A stretch of 64,000 bases of DNA from Corynespora cassiicola (lineage: Eukaryota > Ascomycota > Dothideomycetes > Pleosporales > Corynesporascaceae): the NCBI GenBank assembly GCA_022059125.1, contig JAEUWY010000002.1:3968001-4032000 (forward strand), read 5' to 3'. Of the stretch, positions 10,200 to 19,239 are shown piece by piece. A model generated the notes under the pieces. The model was given only the letters and a program-made list of their open reading frames with translations. It searched no databases and was not told the DNA's origin. The position numbers were made by a program, and so were the translations under genes. Each line of letters opens with the position of its first letter. Positions within the stretch are counted from its first letter, which is position 1.

Positions 10200-11198
10200 A
10201 TGTCGAGCCCAGAAAATGATGTGCACCGCATCGAGCTGGCCATGATGCCGCAGCAAAAAGGCGTCAGCGACTACAAGGAGAATTGGACAGGCATAACCGA
10301 CCCTGCACAGAGGAGGAGGCTGCAGAACCGTATAAATCAGCGAGCATACAGTCAGTATTCCGGATCCGATAGTACAGTAGCACGCAAAAAGCTGACCGGG
10401 GTTCGTTTTTACATCCATGTAGGGAATCGACGTCGGGGTAAGAATACGGATGATTCAGTGGCCTCCACCAAGAAGCGGAAGCGGGACGAAGCGCAGGATG
10501 ACTCCCTGTCATCAAGCACCGGAGTTAGTGCTGTCAGCAATCAGTGCCCAGGCGCATCATCTCGCATACGAAAGGTCATGGAAAGCTTCGCTCAACATGC
10601 CCAAGAACGTTTCGCGCAGGGCAGTCCAGCTTTGGAACACCTGCCAATGCTGCTCCAATACAATGTTGACGCGGCGCTTCGTCGCAATGCTGATGTGCTC
10701 GGCATGTCGGATCTGTGGCTCCAGTACGAGGCCATCTCGCCATTTAATAAACCAAACACTCCGTCCGGCGTGACGGTCTCTCCATTCATTACCGACTGGC
10801 CGACGAGTCTCTTACCCACACCGCTTCAGGCCATGATAGAACATCATCCTTGGATAGACCTTTTCCCTCTGCCGCGCATGCGCGACAATATCCTGCGCGC
10901 GATCCAGGAGCCCGGCATTTGTGATGAAGATGACTTGTGTCACGACGTCTGCCAGTACGGTGATCCCGACGAAAAATGCGTCCTCATCGTATGGGGCTCG
11001 CCGTGGGATCCCCGTGCATGGGAGGCAAGCTTGGATTTTCTAAGGAAGTGGGGCTGGCTGTTGTTTGGCTGTGTGGAGATGATTGAAGCAACAAATTATT
11101 GGCGCGCGAAGCGGGGTGAAAGGCCGCTCACTCTGAGGGAGGTATCGGATGCGATGACGCAAAGTGTACCCAAGTCGTTGAGGAAATCAGCGCCCTGA
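10200..11198 (+). CDS. bZIP-like transcription factor with DUF3425 domain
   Basis: Exons 10200-10350 and 10423-11198 give 308 aa. The 72-nt intron (GTCAGT...TAG) is a multiple of three with no stop; removing it creates the basic region RRRLQNRINQRAYRNRRRGK with the bZIP N-x7-R spacing. The second half matches the DUF3425 family common in filamentous fungi: MIEHHPWIDLFPLPRMRDNI, then VWGSPWDPRAWEAS and FLRKWGWLLFGCVEMIEATN. No leucine heptads follow the basic region, which runs into a Lys/Ser-rich linker (TKKRKRDE could be a nuclear localisation signal). A nuclear regulator, possibly of the flanking oxidoreductases, which is inference. The start chosen is the ATG within AAGATGTCG; the longer frame begins in untranslated leader. 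Confidence 0.85.
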   Translation: MSSPENDVHRIELAMMPQQKGVSDYKENWTGITDPAQRRRLQNRINQRAYSQYSGSDSTVARKKLTGVRFYIHVGNRRRGKNTDDSVASTKKRKRDEAQDDSLSSSTGVSAVSNQCPGASSRIRKVMESFAQHAQERFAQGSPALEHLPMLLQYNVDAALRRNADVLGMSDLWLQYEAISPFNKPNTPSGVTVSPFITDWPTSLLPTPLQAMIEHHPWIDLFPLPRMRDNILRAIQEPGICDEDDLCHDVCQYGDPDEKCVLIVWGSPWDPRAWEASLDFLRKWGWLLFGCVEMIEATNYWRAKRGERPLTLREVSDAMTQSVPKSLRKSAP

Positions 11199-11334
11199 AA
11201 TCGCATGTAAGCAGACTGCATTAGCTTCTGGGGGATCGAGTCTTGGCGCTGTGTTACTTATAATGTCCCATAGTTGCTTGCAGTTGAATCTGCCCAAATT
11301 CTACCGTCCCTCTTGAGATTTTGATACATCAATC

Positions 11335-12637
11335 ATGTCCTTCTTCGCATCACCTCCGAAGCCCAAGACAGCGCTGGGGTGGCACCGGACGCTGTCGCCT
11401 ACTTCAGCTGTCAAGGTCTCGCCCTTCGCACTTGGTGGCATCAGTCTGGGAAACTCTTGGAGCGAGCTCTTTGGAAAGAGCGAGGATCCGTTTCCTCTCT
11501 TGGATACCTTTTATGAGCTTGGAGGAAACTTCATCGATACGGCCAATAATTACAACAGTGAAGACTCGGAGAAGATAATTGGCGAGTGGATGGAGAAGCG
11601 TGGGGTGCGGGATCAGATGGTGATTGCAACCAAGTATGGGTCGGGATACCGTTCACACAACCGTGAAAACGAGCCGTTGCAGAGTAATTTTACGGGAGCA
11701 TCAGCAAAGAGCCTTCACATCTCCGTGCGGGATAGCCTGAAGAAGCTAAGGACAGATTACATTGACATATTATATCTCCACTGGTAGGCGACAGTTCCAC
11801 GTTTGCAGGTTTTGCTGACCGACTGTGCAGGTGGGACGTTCAGGCATCTGTGGAGGAAGTTATGCTGCATCTGCACGCGTTGGTCATGGCCAAGCAAGTC
11901 CTCTACCTCGGTATTTCCGATACGCCAGCTTGGGTGGTGGTAAAGGCGAATGAATGTAAGGCGACCAGTGGGGGGTTTATTTTTGGGTTCAGCATGCTGA
12001 CAGGATCCAGTTGCGCGGAGGAATGGGCTAACGCCCTTTTCTGTATATCAAGGCCGATGGAATGCCGCATTCAGGGACATGGAATCCGAAATCATTCCCA
12101 TGTGCGAAGACCAGGGGATGGCGATTGTGTCGTGGGCGTCTCTAGGCGGCGGGATGCTCACAACAGCCGAGCAGCGGCGTAAGAATGCAGAAGACCCGAA
12201 CGCACCAAAGTTTCCGTATGGCGACAACAAAGAGGACATTCAGGTCTCAGAGGTGATCGAGCGGCTTGCGGATAAAAAGAAGGTCTCTTTCCAGGCCTTG
12301 GTGCGTTTTTCCTGGCATCATTTATTGCGAGTAAGCTAACCGTCGTGGCCAGACGCTTGCATACCTGTTCCACCAGTCAACCTATGTTTTCCCGATTGTT
12401 GGCGTCCAGAATGTCGACCACGTCAAGGCGCTCCCGGACGCGGTGAACGTCAAGCTCTCCCAGGAGGAAATCGATGAGATTCATGGCGCAGCAACCTTCA
12501 ATCCCCTATTCCCCAATACTTTCTTATTCGGAGACAAGTACAACACGAAACTCACGAGCGCGGACCAGATCCACTTTCAGATGTCGACATGGATAAATGC
12601 TCCGCCAAGGCCGCTTCCGTATCAACCGCGAGAGTAG
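11335..12637 (+). CDS. Aldo-keto reductase, aryl-alcohol dehydrogenase type
   Basis: Four exons (11335-11783, 11831-11955, 12011-12300, 12353-12637) give 382 aa. The family reduces aldehydes or ketones with NADPH on a TIM barrel. Visible motifs are GGNFIDTANNYNSEDSE (catalytic Asp and Tyr), MVIATKYG (Lys), DYIDILYLHWWD (His), TPFSVYQGRWNAA, and IVGVQNVDHVKAL near the cofactor pocket. These place it with the AAD/norsolorinic-acid-reductase-like group, whose members act on aromatic aldehydes or polyketides. It starts 136 bases after the bZIP stop on the same strand. A role with the neighbouring dehydrogenase is possible, but no polyketide or other core synthase is present. Confidence 0.92.
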
Positions 12638-14705
12638 AGGTTGGCTTTCTAGAATGGCACTATAACATGGCGGGGAATTGTGAGGCTGCGGCGGTTCTTC
12701 ACCCAAGCACTCGGGAGACCCACTATGGCGGTCAAGAAGCCTTACGCATAAATGATGGCTGAGGTGGCTTTTCTTCGGTGTCCCCACATGTTTTTATTGT
12801 GAGTGTAAACAAAGTCCCGTGCAAGTTTCCGGGGCTGGGAATTAAGGTCAATAAAAAATGTCAAGCACTTGAGCGAATTTCGTGATCAGCTGTTAGTAGG
12901 GGTTTAAATCCTAGCTTATGAGGCATGACGCTCCTCACGGTCTAGATGGATAGCGGCTGGCAAAAACAATCAATAGTCAGACTGGTGCGAGAAGCCCACG
13001 GCCGGGAACTCCGACTGGTAAGGCGGACGAAAACTACTCGCGTTAGCTGGCTATATCTCGTGACAAGGCGTGTGATGTGAGTGCTCCACCACCGTATTAG
13101 CGCCCCTCACGGATGATGCCAACCGTTTCTATTCGAGGATCGAGAGTGTGTAAAGGACGGACGGAACCGGATGCAAGACACTACCCACCACGAACATGAT
13201 GCGCATACTGGGCGGATCTAAGTGATGATTTGCGTGCACAGCCTGCGCCCGAGTGCCGCATAGCCCACATGGTCAAGATTCGAAACGGAGCCGGTGCCTG
13301 GCGGCTATAGTATCATCCCGTGACAAAGGCGTGAGCCCAGGGCATGCCCGCGAGGCAAGCAGTGTGTTTGAATCGAGTGGCCGATAAGGTCGCTGCGGTG
13401 GGCAGGCACCAGTGCAGACTAGGGCGAGAGGGTGATGTCTGGAAAACCCCCCATTCGTTCGTGCGCGATGCGTATCCATAGCCCCGTGCCGTGGGCCGGG
13501 GTAGGTGCTAGTCGAAAAACTGGGGGCTCGAGATGCCAAGCGGAGTCCCACCGGCGTGTCCCAGAGTGTGTACGCAGGCCCCTAGCCGGCAAGTCCGATA
13601 GTGGGACGTCGGAGCGGATGATGCGAATGCTAGCAACGATGGGATATTCTACGGGCGCCGAGGCGGCGGCTGAGAGGTCGAGAGGAATGGTTCAGGGCTG
13701 ATAGCACCGGCCAAGTAGCTGTACTGGCCAGGGACGCAAGGAAAGGAACCCCCGGCTGAAGCAGGCGGCTGCCACACCTTCGTCTGGAATTGCATGTCGA
13801 GGAAACACAGCTGGGTCGGAGGTTTATGGGGCTGCTAGCGAGTGGAGCCCGAACCAGACGGAAGATCGCTCTCCCCGGTTGGATGGGGAAATGAGGGTCT
13901 GCGGGACCACATGGACATGGGGGAAATGTCAGGCTGCAAAGAGTGGCCGTGATGATGACACAGGGGTTAGGCCCTTCTGCGGCTGACAGCGGCAGGCGAG
14001 TGGCCTTCCAGCTCAGGCTGGTCTTTCCACCGGGCTGGGACAGCGCCAGCCCAGCCCAGCTGCAGGTCGCAGATGTAGATCAGGTTTGCAGAGGGCAATG
14101 TCTGGCAGGCTGAGCAAACGGGCATCATGGCAAGGCGGCGGGGGCCGTGACTCGCTCAGAGAATGGAGTGATGTGTCGGCGACGGGGATAGGTGTGCGGG
14201 CCATGGAAAGTTTCGGGCCAATGGCAATGGGGACACGGTCGTGGAAGACAGGCGCAAACACGAGAGGGCCGCCACAGAGGGCCGCCACAGACAGCAGGCT
14301 GGTGACCAGCACGAGCAGGCAGGTCATGGGCTCCGATTTGACGGCGGCAGATTAACGGACTATCGAACGGTTGCCACGGATCCAGGGGATTGGATATTGG
14401 GACCATGGGGAAAAGGAAGGAAAAGAGACTGGACGCGCGACTTGCGACGAGGAAATAAAAAAGGCCAGCGCGGAGAAGGCAGCCATTGGCCGGGGATGAG
14501 GCAGGGCCCCGGGCGGCGGATTGGCCCCGTAGATCTCGACTGTTGGCGTGGCACCAGTTGGGAGAGTCTGCGGCTGGAGTTGCCCGGCGCGGCGGCGCTG
14601 TCGAGGATTTCTGGATGCGACGAGGCCGACGATGGCGTGTGAACAGGTGAGAGGCGAACAGCGCGCGGTAGGGCGCAGCAGAGGGGGGTCGATCGCAGTC
14701 GAAAG

Positions 14706-14751
14706 GAGCAGCAGAGCAGCAGAGCAGCAGAGGAGCAGCAGAGGAGCAGCG
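14706..14751. repeat. GCAGCAGA/GGAGCAGCA-type tandem repeat
   Basis: Imperfect tandem of 8-11 base units built from GCAGCAGAG and AGGAGCAGC, upstream of the 204-aa gene. Confidence 0.8.
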
Positions 14752-14833
14752 CAGGGAGCGCAGGCTAGAGGGCGGCACAAGCCTTCTGGGGGCATTCTTC
14801 GCGTCTTCTAGCGCCTCCGAGGCCTGGGAGGGC

Positions 14834-14864
14834 TGCAATGCCTGCAATGCCTGCCATGCCTGCC
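14834..14864. repeat. 9-bp direct repeat TGCAATGCC
   Basis: Three and a half copies of the unit TGCAATGCC (third copy TGCCATGCC) in the upstream region of the 204-aa gene. Confidence 0.85.
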
Positions 14865-15437
14865 AGACCTCGCCTTGGCCGCGATGCCGCCGGCGGTGCG
14901 CTGCCGTCAGCGGCAACAAAGGGCCCCGGCGGCACGGCGGCGCAGCAACCCAGCAGGCCAGATTATGCCGCGAAAACAGGGCAAAACAAAGGCGAGAGCA
15001 TGGAGCAGTCGCGGCAGGCGAGTCGAAGCAGCGGTGACGGCGACGGGGACGGGACTGGGACGGCGACGGCGAGGGTGACGGTGCTGGCGGCGGGCCCAGT
15101 GAGGCGTGGCGTGCCGGTGCAACAGGAGAGCGGAGCGTGTAGCAGCCGATGCGCGTCCCAACCGCTGAGAAGCGTCGGTCGTCAGCATCCAACGCCACTC
15201 GACGAGACGGGCTGGTCGGCGCTGGCCACGGCGGCCCACGGCGGCCCATGGCCCACTCGCTGTGCTTTCCGTCGCCTTGGATCGACGCCCCGTTCCCTTG
15301 GCTCTGCACCCGCCGGATGGCTCCCACTGCTGGTCCGCTTTATTACACGCTGCCCGCCCGCCGTCCTGCCCCAAAGACTGTCCTGTCTCAGTCATCGCCA
15401 ACGTCCACCTCCACCGCTCGTGCTGATTGATACTGCC

Positions 15438-16052
15438 ATGTTCCGCCACTTCTCCTTCGAGCCCGCTTCACGGCCCCCGTCCCTCGACGACGATGCCGAC
15501 CGCCTGGCCATGAACCTCTCCCCGACCGAGCCCGCCCTCCCCTTCAACCCTCCGCCACCGCCCGCCTCGCTGCCCTGCGACCTGGGCGACCTGGCACAGA
15601 AGCTGGACGAGGACCTCCGCGTCGAGCTGGATCCTGCCTACGACATCCCATGCTGCCAGCCTCTGGCCCGCCCGCAAGACAGCTTTCCCTTCCAGCACTC
15701 TTATTCCCGCCTGACCACGGCCACGCTGAGGATGCAGCGCCAGGCCAACACGCGGATGCAGTGCAGCTCATCGCACGCCAAAGACCTGTCGCTGCTCGTG
15801 CAAAAGATGATCGACGACGAGGAGCAGTGCCGCATAGGCGACTCCAAGTCGCGCCCGCCCCTCAGTCCTACCACGTCCGACGACGACGACGAGGGCGTCG
15901 ACATGGACTACGAGCCCAGCACCCCCGAGGAGCTCCGCCAGTACAGGCTCAACTTCCGCCGCTCGGGCGACCGCCTGGACGGTTGCACCATGGTGGCGAG
16001 GAGCGTGCGCATGCGCAAAAAGTCGCGCGTGACGAAGCGGTCGTCCAAGTGA
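15438..16052 (+). CDS. Conserved-looking hypothetical protein, acidic centre and basic tail
   Basis: A single exon of 204 aa starting MFRHFSFEPASRPPSLDDDA. Proline-rich segments lead to LGDLAQKLDEDLRVELDP. A middle part rich in Ser and Gln follows (TTATLRMQRQANTRMQCSSS), then a helix KDLSLLVQKMIDDEEQCRI. Next come an acidic stretch (TTSDDDDEGVDMDYEPSTPE) and a basic C-terminus RSVRMRKKSRVTKRSSK. The organisation suggests a nuclear or regulatory protein, but no known domain is recognised. The start codon has good context and the frame upstream loses protein character. The GC-rich upstream region has several short ATG frames, as is common for regulated fungal genes. Confidence 0.75.
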   Translation: MFRHFSFEPASRPPSLDDDADRLAMNLSPTEPALPFNPPPPPASLPCDLGDLAQKLDEDLRVELDPAYDIPCCQPLARPQDSFPFQHSYSRLTTATLRMQRQANTRMQCSSSHAKDLSLLVQKMIDDEEQCRIGDSKSRPPLSPTTSDDDDEGVDMDYEPSTPEELRQYRLNFRRSGDRLDGCTMVARSVRMRKKSRVTKRSSK

Positions 16053-16619
16053 TTTCATTGTTTCCGTCTCTAAACTTTACAGCATTGCGAAGGCGTCTGG
16101 GTCTGGCTTGTTAAATCTTAATTGTTCTGGGAGCGGCGCACTATACCACTGATATCTTTCCGATATCCATCCACAGCCGCTACGGCAGGCGGTAGCTAAA
16201 AATTGGGCAGGGCATCTTGGTCTTGGGTTTTTGGGTTTTTGGGTTTGGGGCCTGGGCCTGGGCAGGGTTTGTCCGTACTCGGGCCCAAGAGAAAAGCTCC
16301 CTCCGGGTCGAGCTGGGCGTTATAGGGGGCTGCCGAGGGCTCCGTGGCCACCGCAGCCATCATCGAGTCTGTAGTCATCAATATCATCATTCATCGTCCT
16401 CTGGTCACATCTTCCCCCGCAATCTGCAATCTGCGATCGCCTGCCGAAAGCGATGCGTGCTCTGCCCAATGTGGCAATGTCTCCACCACGTGATCGCGTT
16501 CCCCAGACCCTGGCTGTCGGGATGGACCCACGTCGGACTTTTTCCCTGAGGCTCTTGGATGCGAGCTCCTCGCCAACATCGCCAACCTCATCTCCTGCAC
16601 GCCCGCACCCCGCCCCATC
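16053..16619. other. Intergenic region with a G-run cluster and a CACGTG box
   Basis: Promoter of the RRM-like gene. It contains five G-runs within 16225-16256 separated by T-rich loops, and CACGTG at 16487-16492. No coding sequence seen. Confidence 0.6.
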
Positions 16620-17457
16620 ATGTCCGTCCGCCGCGCGTCCTCGCAGCTCCTCTCCTCGCGCTCCGTCCATCTGCGCATCATGCCCCGCCCCGCCAATCTG
16701 TCCGAGAGCCGCGAGATCCTGCGCGTGCTGGAGCGCTTCGGCGAGATCAGCACCTTCAAGTACCTCCGGGTTTGTTTCCCCCGGCCCGTCCACCCCCCAA
16801 CCCCGAATGCCCGCATGCTGACATGCTCCTGTTTCCCAGTACGAGTACCACAACCCCGTCGAAAACGTTGCCTTGGCCATTTACCGCGATGCAGCCGCCG
16901 CCCGCGAGGCCCTGAACGCGTCCCCGATTCGCTTCGCGCTCGAAAAAGTGTCCCGCGATGACCCGTCACACCAACTGGGCGAAGAGATTGCCGAAGAGAA
17001 CGATACGGCGCCCCAGGCTAGAAACGATGGCGTAGATGAGATCCTGCGGCCCAGCCGGCTGATCCAACGCACAGCCCCAGAGGGTTCCCAAACACGGGAC
17101 GAGACGGAGAAAAAGACACCACGGGCACCTCCGATGCCCTTGGAACCAGACCAGGGTCCACATCAGGTAGTGTCCAGGTGGTTCCAAGTCACCGTGGATA
17201 CGTCACGCGTGGTACATCAGGACTTTGTCGAGAGGCAGCCTTACTGGAAACAGTTCACCCCGACCAAGTCTATGGGCCAGGAGGTACTCGCCAAGTCAGT
17301 CCCTCACATTGGCCTCAGTGATGTATCGAAACGACCCATGGACGCCCACAGAACTCCGAAACATGTGCTAAGGATAATGAGGGATTACGTCGAACATGGC
17401 ATGCCGAGCTTGAAGGAGATGTACGAAGAGGGAGGAAGAGAGAAGGATGCGCAATAA
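16620..17457 (+). CDS. Probable mitochondrial RRM-like protein
   Basis: Exons 16620-16769 and 16840-17457 give 255 aa. The N-terminus MSVRRASSQLLSSRSVHLRI is Arg/Ser-rich without acids, typical of a mitochondrial targeting sequence. Residues 20-85 read like an RNA-recognition-type fold: a strand, a helix ESREILRVLERFGEISTFKY, then NPVENVALAIYRDAAAAREA where an RNP1-like strand and second helix would sit. The C-terminal half contains PHQVVSRWFQVTVDTSRVVH and a helix-rich end (HVLRIMRDYVEHGMPSLKEM). The donor is GTTTGT and the acceptor TTTCCCAG. The protein is probably involved in mitochondrial RNA handling or translation, an inference from targeting plus fold; no specific orthologue is named. 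Confidence 0.78.
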
Positions 17458-17726
17458 GGGGATACTTGTTCAGGCACAAGAACATAGGCAATGGGTTCAA
17501 TTGGTTCCTCTACTACCTTGACCATCTCCGGCTCCCAGAGCGGTCCAAGCAGCTCGTGCCTGGCCATATCGTCGGCATTTGGCACCCAAAGGCCCTGGGC
17601 TAGGCCAGGAATGATGCTCTCCACCTCAAGCATCTCGATCTGCACATCAATCAACTTCGCGGCGCTTTCTTCTGTGCCTATGGCGGGCTTTTGGGGATGT
17701 GCACCCATGGAAGAGCCTATTTTCAT
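17385..17726 (-). CDS. Possible antisense small protein overlapping the RRM gene end
   Basis: A minus-strand frame from ATG 17726 reads 113 aa, including SAAKLIDVQIEMLEVESIIP and HELLGPLWEPEMVKVVEEPI, more protein-like than most shadow frames here. It overlaps the 3' end of the RRM-like CDS by 73 bases; an intron starting near GTATCC could end it earlier. No family recognised and no homology can be tested here. Confidence 0.25.
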   Translation of the reverse strand: MKIGSSMGAHPQKPAIGTEESAAKLIDVQIEMLEVESIIPGLAQGLWVPNADDMARHELLGPLWEPEMVKVVEEPIEPIAYVLVPEQVSPYCASFSLPPSSYISFKLGMPCST

Positions 17727-19239
17727 GGTAGCGCATGTATGACACGCAAGCAGGACAGGCCAAAAATGCATGCAGTATTTCATGCAAGAGTACTGAAAAA
17801 CTATGGGTAGCGGCTGGTAGATTTTTTTTTTCGTTCGAATTAGCCGCCCAGTGGGAGCGAAGAAGGATGCAAGGCCATGCTGTAGCCGCCATAGCAACAT
17901 CCATAGAGCGGTGTGGTATCGTCCCATGCAAATCCAGCCCAACCCACTCCGCCAGAGATGAAGGTCTGGACCAAACATCTGGCGAGCCATTCTAGAGTCG
18001 CCGGTTCGAGCTGCCATTACATCTACTGGCTACCAAATGAAGTATCCAATGGCAATATTGGCGAGGTGCAAGGCTCCCAATGGTCCTCTAGGGCCGTGGC
18101 TGAAGAAGCGCCCCCGGACAAAGGCGAAGACGAGCGAAGACGACCTGTTCGAATCCCATTCCGATCCTAGTCTGGAGTACCTCAGACCCGGCGAGGCCAG
18201 TTCACTGGGGGGTTCCCGACATTGCGCTGCGTGAAAGATCAGGTAGCTAATACCAGTGCCTTTGCAACCGATTTCATTCCATCCATCATCTGCTCGTGCG
18301 TTTCTAGACTGATACCTCTTGTCTCGGCACTCATGTCGCTTTTCCCACATGCGAGCTCGCCCAGCGCAGAGATGCTGTTCTACTACGCACCGGCTGCTTT
18401 GCTAGGTAACGACCGCTCTCGTAGACTCCCCCAATCGCACATGAGCCGCGCATCCGACACCTTATAGGTGCACCAACGACGAAGCCGACGCCTATTCCAC
18501 CAATAGAAAAAGCCTAGTACATAACACCCCACCCCCGCAATCCCCGACCGCGCAGACAGATATCCGACCGCTAGACCCTCATCGATCCCTCAAGACTGCA
18601 CTCGCAAGACATCAAGACAAAGGCAAATGAGTACCAGCAGATTAAAGCGATGGCAAGGGCGTGCAAAGCACATGGCTCTATATTTTATACACCTGGCTAG
18701 CTAGACGGGCACACCCCCTTTCGTACCTGAAGCCAGATTCGGTACCAAAGCACGTATCTCACACATTGATAGCTCCCTTCCCTCACTCCTCCAACCCAAC
18801 TAAATAACGAGAATATGGTGGCAACCAGTACACTACAAACGAGGATATCAGAACAACAATGGAACCAACATGACAAGCCCGGCTTTTACTCGTTTTCTCT
18901 CCCTTCCCACTCACCCCCTTTTCAATTAATGAGTGGCGCCCACTTACTACTCTCCTCCTCCTCCTCTTCTTGATTAATGAGTGACTTTGCTCTACTGCTT
19001 CCCTCCTTGTCCAATTAATGAGTGATCTCAATCCACCATTCCCTCCCCTCTGATTAACGAATGACATATAATCCCCTTTTCATGACGCGACGTAAACAAA
19101 AAAGAAAAAAAAGGCGTAGAGTGCAAAGGACTAGAACCTGATCCGGGACCCCAGATCCCAGGAATCGTAGATACCACCCTCTGTGTAAAAGTAACATGAA
19201 CATGTAAACTGCGCGTACGTAACCAAAGTGCACAGCAGC
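17727..19239. other. Intergenic region with a four-copy TTAATGAGTGA array
   Basis: No supported gene in 1.5 kb. Four copies of a motif close to ATTAATGAGTGA occur at 18923-19065 at about 40-base spacing, separated by pyrimidine-rich sequence, in the 3' flank of the membrane-protein gene. Confidence 0.55.
18923..19065. repeat. Spaced array of four ATTAATGAGTGA-like motifs
   Basis: Copies begin at about 18923 (CAATTAATGAGTGG), 18972 (GATTAATGAGTGAC), 19012 (CAATTAATGAGTGA) and 19052 (GATTAACGAATGAC). Spacers are C/T-rich and unrelated in detail. Confidence 0.8.

Larger units (their letters stand above)
12638..15437. other. Long GC-rich non-coding region
   Basis: About 2.8 kb without a supported gene. 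Long frames here, such as 14125-15327 on the minus strand, are Arg/Pro/Ala-rich by-products of GC-rich sequence. It contains AGC/AGG-type tandem repeats at 14706-14751 and a 9-bp repeat at 14834-14864. The last kilobase is probably promoter and leader of the 204-aa gene. Confidence 0.55.

Noticed and set aside
14125..15327. 400-codon minus-strand frame
   Set aside because: Arg/Pro/Ala/Ser-rich composition without domains; produced by GC-rich sequence upstream of the 204-aa gene.
16217..16262. TTTTTGGG runs as an internal telomere-like tract
   Set aside because: Units do not match TTAGGG and vary in length; better described as a G-run cluster.
17985..18170. GGTTCGAG and GTTCGAATCC strings suggesting tRNA T arms
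   Set aside because: No matching T stem, anticodon stem or acceptor stem could be drawn around either.
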